Shown here: positions 35,790-46,606 of the stretch, piece after piece
How the letters are laid out: each line of letters starts with the position of its first letter
Position numbering within the stretch: the stretch's first letter is position 1
NCBI GenBank assembly: GCA_946406115.1
Contig: OX291545.1
Coordinates: 7,006,001-7,070,000, forward strand
Length of the DNA: 64,000 nucleotides
Direction of reading: 5' to 3'
DNA from: Apoda limacodes
Lineage: Eukaryota > Arthropoda > Insecta > Lepidoptera > Limacodidae
Position numbers and translations under genes: made by a program
The notes under the pieces: generated by a model
The model's input: the letters and a program-made list of their open reading frames with translations, nothing else
Databases searched by the model: none
Told to the model about the DNA's origin: nothing

Positions 35790-37658
35790 AAGTCCACACA
35801 CTTGAAGTCTTTAAACCATTTGTCTAGTCCATTTTTAAAAGAGTTGACTGAATCGGCTGAAACTGCACTGGCCGGCAATCTGTTCCAAGTTTCCACAACA
35901 CGATTACTCAGAAAGTGGTGTGCAATATTGGTTTCTGATCTGAAGCGCGTGACAGTAAGATGGTGTCATCTTGAGTGTCCATGAGAGTTTGCATCCTTCA
36001 AGACAAACATGTCACGTATGTTAGGTAGGTTGTAATTGCATGTCAGGATTTTATATGTCTCGATTAGATCACCCCTATACTCCGATCTTGTAAAGTTGGC
36101 AGCTTTAGTATTTTAAGCCTCTCCTCATATGATTTTCTTTTTAGTCCAAATGGTATTTTAGTAGCCTTCCTTTGAACACTTTCTAAAAGAGTGTTGTCCT
36201 TTACAAAATATGGACTCCATACATGCAACGCATACTCAAGCAAAGGTCTTACGTATGTCTTGTATATTTTTATAAAAGTTGCTATGTTGATGAACTGAAA
36301 GGATCTCTGTATCACATAAAGGAAAGACTTAGCTTTTTTCACTAGTGCACTTATATGATCTGCCCATTTTAAATTGCTAGTAATTAATATCCCCAAATCT
36401 TTTTGTGAGTTTACAGCAGAAATCGGTGCGCCATCAAGCCAGTATGTTTGACGTGGATTGTTGTTCCCTAGGTGCAGCACTGTACACTTTAATTATCCAC
36501 TGTTGAGAACATTCATGTAAACGATCAATGTCATTATGTAATTGTTCTGATTGTACCAGTGGGTTACCAAAAAAATTACCATCGTCTGCAAAGAAGTTGG
36601 CTGAAGATTTTAGCAAAGCAATAAATCAGTGACAAAAATGCTACATAACGTTGGAGCAAGCACACTTCCCTGTGGGACTCCACTGAGAACTTCTCTTGTC
36701 TGTGGTAACGTTTCTCCAACTTGTACTTGAAATGTGCGTTGTGTAAGGTATTCCTTAATCCAGTTCAAAAGTTTGCCCCTGATGCCGAAATGCTCTAGCT
36801 TTAATAATAATCTACTTTGTCAAAAGCCCGTTCAAAATCAAGATAAATAACATCAACTGGATTTTTATGGTTCAGCTCCGTGGTCCAGGCATAAACAGAG
36901 GATATGAGATTTGTAACTGTTGATCGCAATAGTACAAAGCCATGTTGATGAATCGATATAACATTTTCTCTATTGAGGAACAATTTTAGTTGATCTAGTA
37001 TTATCTTCTCCATGCATTTACAAATAATGCTTGTTAGGCTAATAGGTCTGTAATTAGATGGATCTGCCCTGTCACCACTCTTATACACTGGTGTCACTAC
37101 TACATGCTTCCAATCTTGAAGTAGTTTGGCTGTTTCAAAGGATAGTTTCACGAGTTCACATAATATAGTTACAAATATGGTAGGTTCTTTTTTCAAAATA
37201 CAGCTAGGAATATTATCAGGACCAGGAGCTGATCCACTATCAAGTTCTCTAAGTACTTTGTAAACAATATCATTTGTGAATAAGATGTCAGTCAAAGAGT
37301 TTTCCAAACGTGCTAGGTTTTCAATCACTGGATTGACCGTGAGATCAGGTTCCTGAGAGTACGCTTTTTAGAATTCAGTGGAAAAAATCTCGGCTATATC
37401 AGCAGGCTCAGTTACCAGATAACCTTGGGTATCATTGATCGCTGGTGGAATGCCAACTTTTGTTGTAGTTGCTCTGCTTATGTGTGAAAAGAACCCTTTT
37501 TCACCTTTACTAAGTATATTTGCTTCAAACTTTGCCCGTTTCCTTCTGCATTCAGCCACACACCTATTGTTAATTGCTCTATACTTTTCATAGTCCTCTT
37601 TGATACTGGTCAATGAGTATACTTTCCATAATTTTATTTTTTCTTGTGTCAGGAGCAT
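35790..37658 (-). pseudogene. CR1-group LINE reverse transcriptase and C-terminus
   Basis: Segments in order: RRKRAKFEANILSKGEKGFF (37368-37658); VLRELDSGSAPGPDNIPSC, VTPVYKSGDRADPSNYRPIS and VIYLDFERAFDKVDY (36801-37328); the catalytic FFADDGN (36434-36616); KDLGILITSNLKWADHIS and YVRPLLEYALHVWSP (36064-36480). Near 35800-36000 the minus strand also codes a SNRVVETWNRLP-like terminal block. Breaks lie near 37340, 36620-36800, 36480 and 36060. All RT landmarks including the FADD box are present, but no single frame spans them. Confidence 0.85.
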
Positions 37659-38576
37659 GATGTCATTATCGATCCAAGGCTTGTTAGCTTTCTTTTTTTT
37701 ATCTTTTGGAGTGGAGCGTATTTTTCAATATTTTTGTATAGAATATCCTTCACAGTCTCCCAGGATTCCTGAATATCAACTTGAAGGGGTAAATTGTCAA
37801 AAGCTGATATTAGATCTCTATAAAACAAGTCATAACTTATGCATTCATAGTAGCGTTTGTATTTTGTATTGTGGCTGTGATTATGTATCAAACACTGCAC
37901 TTTAAATTCCAATACAAAGTGATCACTCTTTCCTATAGGAGGACTGTGCTTTAATTCTAATATAAAATTCTCTTCATTAGTCATAACAAGATCCAGAAGC
38001 GACGGTACATTATTTGTGCGAAATCTTGTGGGGCTTGACACAAGTTGCAACAGGTTTGTGTTGACAAAGAAGTCTCTAAAAATTTCAGATGAAACTGTTA
38101 GTTTCTGTTCATTTGTGATCGGCCATTCTATGCAAGGATAGTTAAAATCGCCAGCAATTATAATAGATTTTTTTTTCAGCGGCTGCTGCCAGATTTTGAT
38201 ATAATAGAGCATCATCTGAATGGTCATTGCGATATACACCTACAACAAGCAAGTGTGTATGTTTCAATTTTATGTCTAAATATAAGGCTTCTACAAGGTC
38301 GGATGTATAATGTCTATTTTTCTTTGATATACCATTAAGGTTTTCTCTAACATATATAACCACTCCACCACCCTTACTCCTTTCTCCTTGTTGTGCCTTG
38401 AGACGTCTCTTGCGGTCATGTCGAAAGAATGAGTAATTTGGAATGTTATATCTACTGTTTCTATCTGCTGTACTTAACCAGGATTCTGTTATTATAATAA
38501 TGGTCGGATTGCATTTGTTGACTTCTAGCAGCAATAAATAAAATTTTGCAGATAGTGAACAAATATTAGTATACAC
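37649..38576 (-). pseudogene. CR1-group LINE endonuclease domain
   Basis: Frame 38142-38576 begins YTNICSLSAKFYLLLLEV and contains ITESWLSTADRN and GGGVVIYVREN, the N-terminal blocks of AP-endonuclease-like LINE domains. Frame 37649-38239 continues with IIIAGDFNYPCIEWPI and the closing IGKSDHFVLEFKV. The two frames overlap near 38142-38239, where a T-rich run marks a frameshift. The domain nicks target DNA in functional elements. Confidence 0.8.
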
Positions 38577-38611
38577 AAAAGTTATATTGTCGTAAGGATG
38601 ATTATGGCGTA

Positions 38612-39133
38612 TTAGTTTTTTAATTTAGTGATTTTTGGAATTCCATTAATGTACTTAATGGTAATATCTGACTCACCCTTCTCCTTACAAGCCGCTAGGT
38701 GTTCACGGAGCAGTTTCAACTCGTCCCGCTGCACAGGAGTCTTATCATCATAAAACATTACCTGTCTAGGAGCTTTAGACTTGTTTTTAAGCACCTTGAG
38801 GGCACTATGACGTGAGTCAAAAACCACCTTAATTGGTCTAGTTTTATCTGGAACCTTTTTCCCCAGTCGATACAACTTTAAGAATTTGAGATCTGAGTCA
38901 CCAGCAGTTTCATTTAATATCTCAGTTACAGTTTTCTCATCGTAAGTCTTCCTAATGTCACTGCATGATGATTTACTCTCCTTTATGTCTACCAATATGA
39001 CATTATTTGACCTATGTTCACGATCTGCCATTTCAGCTATCAAGTCTACAGTCTGAACTGGTTTAATTGGCATAGGTTGCTGTTTAGAGGCAGGGTTTGA
39101 AGAGCTCGAGGAGGCTAGAGGCGTCAAAGTCAT
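38612..39133 (-). CDS. CR1-group LINE ORF1 protein
   Basis: 173 codons open. After a Ser/Pro/Gln-rich N-terminus there is an acidic heptad-like stretch (TVDLIAEMADREHRSNNVIL), then a domain with FLKLYRLGKK, RPIKVVFDSRHSALKVLKN and REHLAACKEKGESDITIKY. This order resembles the RRM-like and C-terminal parts of LINE ORF1 RNA-binding proteins, which coat the element RNA and act with ORF2. It lies 35 bp upstream of the endonuclease frame on the same strand. The N-terminus may extend into the separate ORF at 39187-39390, which I cannot assign. Confidence 0.6.
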   Translation of the reverse strand: MTLTPLASSSSSNPASKQQPMPIKPVQTVDLIAEMADREHRSNNVILVDIKESKSSCSDIRKTYDEKTVTEILNETAGDSDLKFLKLYRLGKKVPDKTRPIKVVFDSRHSALKVLKNKSKAPRQVMFYDDKTPVQRDELKLLREHLAACKEKGESDITIKYINGIPKITKLKN

Positions 39134-39420
39134 CAGCTGCTATTTGATGTCATCCAGTTCATCCCGCACCACTTCATACGATTATTTCAGTTTAGGGACC
39201 TGAAACAGGGCCTCTCGACAAGGTGGACATAAAAATAATATTGTGCGCTTCCACATTTGAAAGTAAAATCCATACGAATGCTAAATCCATTCGTTTTGCA
39301 GTGTGGGAACCAGGTAGCTTCAGCGTTCAGGACTTGCGACCTGAAAGTAGGTTTAAGGGGCGCCCCCTTACGATGAACATCAACGCTCACCTACACTAGC
39401 TAACCAGCCAAAATAGTAAA

Positions 39421-42274
39421 ACCCTACTAACGCCGCTAAGGATAGACATGGATTACACATAGTAATTACTGTATCTCTTGGCAGACCTAGCTCCTTAGTG
39501 GGCTATATAATTATTATGGCTGGTATAATCTTAGTTCCCACTTCTACTTTTATTGAAGGTTTTGCTGTATGTAGATATAAATGTCCTTGAACAAAGTCTA
39601 TTAATGTATTCCTTCCTACTGAAGTGATTGAGATTTTTTTCTACCATAATTTCTCACCGGCAAAGGCGGGCCCGTCATTTGGATGTTGTAACATTAAGTT
39701 AGATATTTTTAAAACATAATCTAAAGAATTTCACAACGAACACACAATATTTTCACTGTAACTTCTAATATAAAAGTATTTACTAACCAGTAATGGTGGT
39801 ACGATCTAGCTGTAGTTTAACCCCACGTGGTTCCTAGCTTCTAGTGACCCAAAAGCGTAGACTATGGACTATTAGTCGGGCAGCGTTTCGACAATTTAAA
39901 CGACGGCAATTGAATGTTCTGTATGTATAGGACCACGCACTTTTATCACTACTAACCCCTCTCTAGCAACCTTATCACTCCACATTTCAAACCCCCCCAT
40001 TCTTTTTTTTTACTATCCGACCCTAATTAATTTTAGCAAAGTAAAAAGAATATCTTTTAAGTATAATTCTAGTCCCCCAACCCCAACTAACATGGGGTAC
40101 TATTATAGAGTCCTAGATTAATATGAACGGTCTAGATAAAACGGCCTAATTATCCTAAACTAATAAAATATTAATATTATGTTCTAAATGTTTGTGAAGT
40201 TCTAAAAAATTACCCGGAATTTCAAATAAACTAACACGTCGTACCATTATACAGAATACGTGAAAACCAATTCAACTACCCTTTATTATTGTTAGAATAT
40301 TTATTGTATGATCATAATGGTTGTTAAACGACTCACTTAGGTTAGTTTTGCGGGTGTTTTCAATATTATAAAAGTTTTAAGTAACTTAAACTTTCGCGGT
40401 TATATTCAACATTATAAAACTCCCAATCAGCGCTCGTCTTAAAACTACCACCAATCACATACGTTCAAACAAAATACCAATCAACGCTTTTAAAACATTC
40501 TCCAATCAACTTTAGTTCCAATCAAACACCCAATCATAGTTAGCTTTAAACCATTCATTCTCGCGCCACAGGTTCAAAATTTTACGGAACTTTATTTTGT
40601 CTGAGTACGAATTCATAAATCATAAGTTAGATTACTACCTACATTTAACAATTAATTCTGTGTTGATGTCTATGATTCGTAAGTTCATAACTTAATATTT
40701 GACATTTTAGTCATTTGTACTTATATTTTGTTAGCTTTAAACCTTTCATAAAATAAATAACTTATTATAACTTCCCATCTAATGTATAAAATTACTGAAC
40801 TTGAATATTTTAAAGATGCATTTTGCTATAACTGTCACTGTCACTCGACCTGAAAAAAATCGCCCGTAAGGCCTCTGGCTAGGCTTGATAGCTGCTGTCA
40901 TAATAAAATACGGACCAAGCCAAGACCAACAGGGGAACACAGAAAAATGTGCCACTAGTCTCACCTATCCAAGTAGAGAACACGCTCAAAGTTGCTTAAC
41001 TTTGCAAATCGTTTCTGATAGACGAATGTCACTGGCCCACGAGCTCCTGTCGCATTGGAATTAATCCTTTGTAATAGGTAACATAAAGATAGTTGTACAA
41101 TAGTGTTTAAAATGTTGCAAAATCAAAATACAATCAAATTTTTTAATGATCTATGTATTATTACAGATACAAATCTCCAGACACATCAATCAATAAAGAT
41201 GAAAGCAAATTTGGAAATCCATTACCTCGTTAAATCTGTTTGAACACTCTCAATCAGGCCAAGAATATTGAGTTACTATTCAAAGAGGAGAAGCCAATTG
41301 TAGCACAGGCAAGGCTGCAGATAGCTTCTCTATCTGGTCTTCTATTATGTTGTACTAGCAACAACTGTCCTCCCTTTTAGTTTTCGAAATATTAATATTA
41401 ATATATTAAGACTGATGTCTGTAATATTATATAATTGGCCCATACAAAGTTTTGACTTCCTGTTACACTCTAATTCCTGATTCAGTTGAAATAACTTGTA
41501 TGTCAAAGATTAAGTACCTAGACCAATAGCGCAATAAAAATACTAGTAATACTAAAGTAATAGTAGTAAAAAGAATAAAAATTATAAATGCTGACTTAAG
41601 CGTAATTAAGAGCAGAGATTATATTCACATTAACATACCATAGTTGATAAGACAATTATAAATGATGGTTTAGGCTGTGGAATGATTCTAGTTTTTTACC
41701 AACTTTAAAAAAAGAGGTATTTATTCGACCTATTAGACATATGTCTATATGTTTTATAAGTGTATGTATGTATGTATGTCTATCTCAAAAACTGGTAATC
41801 TGATTTTAATACGTTTCTATAGAGTTACGAAACATTAAAATTAGGGAACAGTGCAAGTTTCATCAATGTCAGTTCAGTAGTTGTCAAGATATGGATTGGT
41901 CCATATCTTAAAATCTATTGTGTTCATCAGTTTAATGCATTAGTTTAAGCACGCAGTTCTAACGCAGAACTCATTGTGTGTATGTTGTACGATAGCTTGC
42001 CCAAATTTATTCTACTAAGGAGGCAAATTGGCAGATTTCTCGTCTGATAATAAGCTATCAGTGAAGCCTATTTCCATCTTGAAGTAATACCCCAATGTAC
42101 ATACCTAATATATGTGTCCAAGAACCAACTGAAAATTAATGAAGTAATAAAAATAACACCGCCTTCAATGGCCCACTTAAATAAAACTAAATTAAAATTA
42201 AAAAAAGCTTTTATTAAAAAGCACAAAAAATATAAAAAAATTAGGCTTTTAATTATTTTATATATTTTACTAAA
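39421..42274. other. Long stretch without genes, possible LINE 5' region
   Basis: No coding region supported; the ORF at 40779-40964 has no domain. 39830-40620 is unusually C/A-rich on the plus strand and carries the CCAATCA cluster described separately. 41695-41820 (ACTTTAAAAAAAGAGGTATT, then TATGTATGTATGTATGTC) resembles 42540-42605 (CGACTTCAAAAAAGGGGTTA), a small dispersed lepidopteran repeat. Confidence 0.5.
40423..40536. promoter_or_regulatory. Cluster of six CCAATCA motifs
   Basis: CCAATCA occurs at 40423, 40451, 40477, 40502, 40518 and 40530, all in the same orientation, with spacing falling from 28 to 12 bp. CCAAT boxes bind NF-Y-type factors in either orientation. The cluster lies about 1.3 kb upstream of the minus-strand CR1 ORF1, so it could be the element's internal promoter. 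The surrounding sequence between motifs does not repeat. Confidence 0.4.
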
Positions 42275-42353
42275 TTTAAAAGCTTGAAGCGCTGATATTG
42301 TATAGTAAACATTTATAACGGATAGCGTTCTGATTGTGCTTCAAGCTTTTAAA
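42275..42353. repeat. Short perfect-stem foldback
   Basis: TTTAAAAGCTTGAAGC at 42275-42290 pairs with GCTTCAAGCTTTTAAA at 42338-42353, with a 47-base loop. It could be a small MITE or the edge of a dispersed repeat. Confidence 0.7.
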
Positions 42354-42356
42354 AGT

Positions 42357-42500
42357 TTTGTGTCTATTTTCTGAATCTCGGAAACGGCTCCAACGATTTT
42401 CATGAGTTTTAGTATGCAGGGGGTTCGGGGCCGATAAATCGATCTAGCTAGGTTTCATTCCTAGAAAATCGTTTTATCCATGGTTTCAGGCAATGATAAA
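42357..42500 (+). repeat. Dispersed repeat, related to 5811-5960
   Basis: Same block order as the minus-strand copy near 5.8 kb: CTGAATCTCGGAAACGGCTC, GTATGCAGGGGG, CGATCTAGCTAG, then a GTTTCAGGCA-type end. Non-coding. Confidence 0.6.
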
Positions 42501-42671
42501 CTGAAAAATATACTGTTCCTGACATCTATTGGCGAGTAGTAATACTATTATGTTAACCGACTTCAAAAAAGGGGTTATTAATTCGACCCGTATGTATGCA
42601 ATTTTGTCAGAATCGCACAGTTTTTGTATATTTTAGTCTATACCAGCTTTTAAACATGTGAGTAGAGGGGA

Positions 42672-42900
42672 TTCGTTGGTTCTGGCGCACTTCCCCCCAA
42701 CCTCAACCCCTCGCCTAAAAAAAGGTCACCAACTCTTTTCTGCTTTGTACAACTCTTAAAACATCGTTGGTTCTGGCGCACTACCCTCCAACCCCAACCC
42801 CTCGCCTCAAAACTTTTCTGCCCCCCGCACGACTCGCGCTTGACCACTCTCAAAACCACCCCTGTGTCTGGGGTGTGGCGACTCGCGCTTGACCACTCTC
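42672..42900. repeat. Subterminal repeats of left TIR
   Basis: CGTTGGTTCTGGCGCACT occurs at about 42674 and 42764, each followed by AACCCCTCGCCT. GACTCGCGCTTGACCACTCT then occurs twice. The first unit is diverged from the units of the right arm, which has two clean 94-bp copies. Confidence 0.8.
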
Positions 42901-43155
42901 AAAACCACCCCCTGTGTCTGGGATACGTCCACTCACGCTTGACCAGAACTCAGAACTACCACGTGACATCACTGTGGGTTCTGTTTAGTTTTGTTAAGTA
43001 GTTATATCATTATCGTAATGGGTCTATAGTATTTTTCCGTTTATTAGTTATTCTTATTTATCTATCTTATAATTAATGTCGTGAGTGCGATAATGATGTT
43101 TGTGGTGACATTCCTAATACCTTTTTAATTATATTTGTACTTGTAAGATAAATCG

Positions 43156-43165
43156 TATATATATA
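43156..43165 (+). promoter_or_regulatory. TATA box for the TIR gene, left copy
   Basis: TATATATATA lies 92 bp upstream of the ATG at 43257, a plausible core-promoter distance for a short 5' leader. The mirrored box in the right TIR is at 53437-53446. Confidence 0.5.
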
Positions 43166-43256
43166 GGATCCATAAACACTAGTCGATAGTATTCGAGTTA
43201 CAATTTATCATCAAGTGTGATACTGAGGCTGGTTCTATTTCCTTCAAAAAAAAGCT

Positions 43257-43910
43257 ATGGAGGTATGTGTTTTTTTGCTTTATTATTCTTTATCTATATT
43301 TATTATATATTACAGACCCTCAAAACTATGTGTTTGTTTGAATGTCTATTACTTAAACCAATTTTGTTTAGGTTTTCACTTTAGGCAAATTTTTGATTCA
43401 AATTATTATACAAATATGTTTTTAAAGCATAGGCTTATTTTATTACAGAATTCAACATTTAACGTAATGGAAGAAAACACGTTCAAGCATTACTACTACG
43501 CTACATCGGATGATGAGCAATCAACTGAGAAGGCCTTAGAAACAACATAGCTCAAACGGTCTCGTCGAAATAGTATCGACTCATTCTTTGAGGGGACCAA
43601 TCAGAAAAAAAAGAAACTCAGCTCTACAGTGGCGAGATCTTCAAAAGATGGTATCCCTGGTGTCACATACTTGTCTACTAATAATGATGATGGGGCTCAT
43701 GCTACACATTTGATAAAAATTGAGGTGTATGACCTCATAAAATTGAAAAAAGTACCAGTAGATGAACATTGGAAACACTCAGAAGTGAGGATCAAATATT
43801 ATACGGATACAAAAGATGAAAAATATGAGCAAACGAAGGGTATCATATTTGATAACACGAAGCAAATAGCAGAAACCAATAACTGTAAAAAATATTTTTT
43901 TAAAAAGTAA
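43257..43910 (+). pseudogene. TIR-borne gene of unknown function, left copy
   Basis: Unrecognised. The ATG is followed after two codons by GTATGT, and TTTTATTACAG ends at 43448, a convincing 186-bp intron (43263-43448). The intron length is a multiple of three and has no in-frame stop, so retained and spliced products share a frame. Exon 2 continues to a TAG at 43548-43550. The same frame resumes with a basic, nuclear-signal-like stretch and an open run from 43629 (IPGVTYLSTNNDDGAHATHL) to a TAA at 43908. The right TIR copy has the same TAG. The product would be small, charged and C-terminally lysine-rich. Polyadenylation-type AATAAA words follow at 44005-44030. Confidence 0.6.
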
Positions 43911-44113
43911 TCTCTAATAGCTTAATTAATTTATAAGAACCAGCTTCAGTATTACTCGAAATCAACTTTGAATCAAATTGTATCATGTTTGAGTTTTATT
44001 ATGAATAAATGAATAAATTATATAAATAAAAATATTTTTTTGTTTTTTAACCACTAATTACACAAACACACACACACACACACATAAGAAAAAAAACATA
44101 TTTTTTTTTAATT

Positions 44114-44566
44114 TTAAAAAGTTTTATTATCAAAAATTGTTTTAAACATATCATATAATAAAATATCATTACATAGAGTGTTATTACTAAAGTGATTTAC
44201 AAAATCAATCATTGATTTACCATGAAACTAACAATACAAATAAACAAGACAATATTCCCCACAAACAGTTGTAAAGTCATTTTGAACTCTTTTATTATTG
44301 TAACTCCATATCTTAGTATTCTTATTTAAGAAATATAAATGATGTCTACTAGGTTTACGACCATAAGAATCAAAGTATTCACCTAATCCATTTTTATCAA
44401 TATGTATTCCCACCCAATGCGATCCAGGTTGATTGTCAACATCTTAATTACTAATGAGAAAAGCCGGTAGGTGCATGAGTACTGGTAATCTATTTGCAGC
44501 AAATACATTTAGTTTAATTTTCGGAGAAATTATCTTTAAACATTTTTGAATATCTAAAGTATTCAT
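44114..44566 (-). pseudogene. Adenain-like cysteine protease (PRO), broken
   Basis: Polinton and adintovirus proteases are related to adenovirus adenain and cleave virion precursors. All expected landmarks appear in order on the minus strand: GSHWVGIHID with the catalytic His (near 44415), EYFDSYGRKP with the acidic residue, NKRVQND with the Gln, and TVCGEYCLVYL with the catalytic Cys (near 44250). The reading starts at the ATG 44564-44566, which overlaps the stop of the upstream ORF as ATGA. It is interrupted by TAA at 44444-44446 before the His block and TAG at 44228-44230 just after the Cys block; the same frame then runs to TAA at 44114. About 150 codons in all, somewhat short of adenain (about 200). 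It converges on the left TIR gene, with a shared polyadenylation region at 43990-44035. Confidence 0.8.
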
Positions 44567-44769
44567 TTCAAAATGTTGATATTATACTCTTTACCAATTA
44601 CTCTTGCCCCACTTGATAATAAAGGTAGTACTGATCGAAACAGGCCTCCTAAAAAGCTTCCTATTCCATGACCACGTTGATGTGGTACACCTTTATAAAT
44701 TACACCAATTCCTGATCCTGCTTGGTGTAAATAATAATGCTCATAGGGACAAATACTTTTATTATGCAT
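44563..44769 (-). CDS. Small glycine-rich virion-type protein (pX/pVI-like), 68 aa
   Basis: The protein has an aromatic N-terminus (YEHYYLHQAGSGIG) and then a glycine-rich amphipathic segment, GHGIGSFLGGLFRSVLPLLS, at residues 34-53. Proteins with this GxGxxxFLGGLFR pattern accompany Polinton and adintovirus genomes and are compared with adenovirus pX/pVI, which act inside the virion or on membranes. That role is inference here. The ORF is intact. Its ATG overlaps the TAA of the upstream 263-aa gene (TAATG), and its TGA overlaps the protease ATG (ATGA). Confidence 0.65.
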   Translation of the reverse strand: MHNKSICPYEHYYLHQAGSGIGVIYKGVPHQRGHGIGSFLGGLFRSVLPLLSSGARVIGKEYNINILK

Positions 44770-45560
44770 TATAATCGCTTAAAGTGTAGTTTAACATATG
44801 CGGTCCCAAATTGAAATGGTATTTTATTACCAGTGTTTGTTCTTATATCTATTTCAATTGTATCAAATTCTCTTCGCATAACTGGTAAGTAGTGGGGTGG
44901 TGAAAATACATGCATCTTATAAGCACCATAGATATATTTCTCGGGGTCTAAAGGTATTATTCTTAACAATGGTGTCATAACATCTCCAACTATTTGCGGA
45001 TCAATTATATCACAGTAAACAAATACTTGAGAAGGTAATCCTAAATGTAAATTGGGTGGGTATCTTCCAACATTTTTTGTTATTAAATTAGTTTTTGGTT
45101 CAAAGCCAAGTTGAATACTTAACTTTGATGATAACGTTAAAGATGATATATTTTTATCGTTAATTTGAACAGAGACCATATGGGAAACTTTATCATAATG
45201 AAAGCGACAGTTTTCTTTTAGGTTTAAGGCTTTTAAAATGTTATCAATATTATCATAATTGGTTGCAGGTATATGATTTTTATAAATAACTGATGATATT
45301 GATTTATCCAAAGTTACTATCATTTTCTTAGTAATATACATTATATTTTTACCCTCTTGAACTGTAAACATACTACATGGGTATTGAAATTCTACAACTC
45401 CAACAGACCACTGTCCTTCTAATTTTATAGGTTTTGGAAGTTTTGTTGAAAAATTTGTAGTGGTATTACTCGGAAAATATTCCATTGAACTATTACTGAG
45501 CAAAGTTAAATAATAATCTTCCTTAATCATATTTTTTCTATATCTTTTAATGATACCCAA
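44769..45560 (-). CDS. Probable structural protein of the Polinton set, up to 263 aa
   Basis: The ORF is intact. The first ATG (45560) lies inside the integrase end; the internal ATG at 45530 overlaps the integrase stop as ATGA and is the likelier start, giving 253 aa. The N-terminus has DYYLTLLSNSSMEYFPSN then TNFSTKLPKPIKLEGQWSVG, a beginning I recognise from proteins common in animal Polinton-like elements. Beta-strand-rich composition and its place beside the protease and glycine-rich protein suggest a minor capsid (penton-like) role. It is too short for a double jelly-roll major capsid protein. Function is inferred from context. Confidence 0.55.
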   Translation of the reverse strand: MGIIKRYRKNMIKEDYYLTLLSNSSMEYFPSNTTTNFSTKLPKPIKLEGQWSVGVVEFQYPCSMFTVQEGKNIMYITKKMIVTLDKSISSVIYKNHIPATNYDNIDNILKALNLKENCRFHYDKVSHMVSVQINDKNISSLTLSSKLSIQLGFEPKTNLITKNVGRYPPNLHLGLPSQVFVYCDIIDPQIVGDVMTPLLRIIPLDPEKYIYGAYKMHVFSPPHYLPVMRREFDTIEIDIRTNTGNKIPFQFGTAYVKLHFKRL

Positions 45561-46582
45561 GTATTAAATTTGTTTGGATAACCTTTCCACTTCACTAGTA
45601 CTTGCTTTCTATTTCCAAAATAACGAGTGTGGAGTATTTTATCTATTTTATGTGGGAGAGTGGGGTTGTATATTACTTTTTGTAATTCTTTTTCATAAAA
45701 TGTACCTGTAATGGGTTCATATTGAAGATCTTTTAACGTATAAACTACCCAAGGTGATCTTTTTATAACTGAAGTAATAACAAATATTTCATCACTCCAG
45801 TTGCTCTCGTATCCTTTTTGAAATATGTGTTTATGTTTTGTTATCCTAACATAATCACCTTCTTTAAACCTGTTTAGAATAGCCTTTTGCCCTTTATCTC
45901 TATCATATAAATTATTCCAAACAGTCATAATATTTTCTGAGTTAACATCTTTGGGACACATTTTTATACTTGAATGATAGCTATGATTATAAGAATAAAT
46001 CAAATCTTTTAAAATATCAACATATCTATATGTGTTATGATGTGTGAAATACCGCCACATTTTTGTCTTTAATGTTCTTTGAAAGCGTTCCACGATACTA
46101 GCTTTTATATCAGGATTGTTAGTGGTGTAATAGTTTATACCTTTACTTTTAAAATATTTTTGCACATCCTTAGAAACAAATTCAGTTCCCTTATCTGACT
46201 GAATGTGGTTAGGTAAGGATTTTGACTCATTAAATATACTTTCAAAGCATTCTTTTATAGTTATAGAGTTCTTTTTTTTAAACATCTAGCAAATGCATAT
46301 TTACTAAATACATCAATAACACACAGAATATATTTAAAACCATCATTATATTCAGAATAAGTGCGCATATCACTTAAATCCACCTGCCACAAGTCATTAT
46401 AATTAGATAAAATGTACTTATTCCTAGGAAATCTATTTCTTACAGGTTTATGTAATGTGTAAGTTTCTTGTTCTTGCAACCAATTTTTCACTTGTTTTGC
46501 TGTCATTTTTCCCTTTAACGAGTTGATGAGTTTGTTAACACCTCCATATCCAGCAGGATGAGAAACATCATAGTAAATCTAA
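45527..46582 (-). pseudogene. Retrovirus-type integrase with chromodomain, frameshifted
   Basis: The catalytic DDE positions are visible: LWQVDLSDM (near 46385), HIQSDKGTEFVSK (near 46190) and VERFQRTLKTKMWRYF (near 46095). The C-terminus has a chromodomain-like block (HTRYFGNRKQVLVKWKGYP, near 45590), as in many Polinton integrases. The N-terminal side continues past 46506 to about 46578 with a YGGVNKL block, next to a TTTACCCCTATTAG that could be a splice acceptor. A one-base-type frameshift in a T run around 46265-46275 separates the first Asp segment (46261-46506) from the rest (45527-46285). The protein would insert element DNA into the host genome. Confidence 0.85.
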
Positions 46583-46606
46583 TAGGGGTAAATAATAATA
46601 TTATTT

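Larger units (their letters stand above)
35640..39420 (-). mobile_element. CR1-group LINE, fairly complete
   Basis: A minus-strand element reads ORF1 (38612-39133), endonuclease (37649-38576), reverse transcriptase (36064-37658) and C-terminus (to about 35790). A 3' tail follows, with a TAATAATAATAATAATAAT run at 35659-35685. The TAA-type tail and protein motifs point to the CR1/L2 group more than to RTE. Stops and frame changes break ORF2 into segments, so it is inactive. The DNA upstream (39421 onward) may include its 5' UTR. Confidence 0.8.
42661..43942 (+). repeat. Left terminal inverted repeat
   Basis: It pairs with 52660-53974. The inner boundary is sharp: both arms read ATTTATAAGAACCA and then diverge (43942 and 52660). 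From the outside inward it holds partial 94-bp subterminal units, a CACCCCTGTGTCTGGG-containing repeat, a TATATATATA box (43156-43165) and a complete small gene (43257-43910). Confidence 0.88.
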
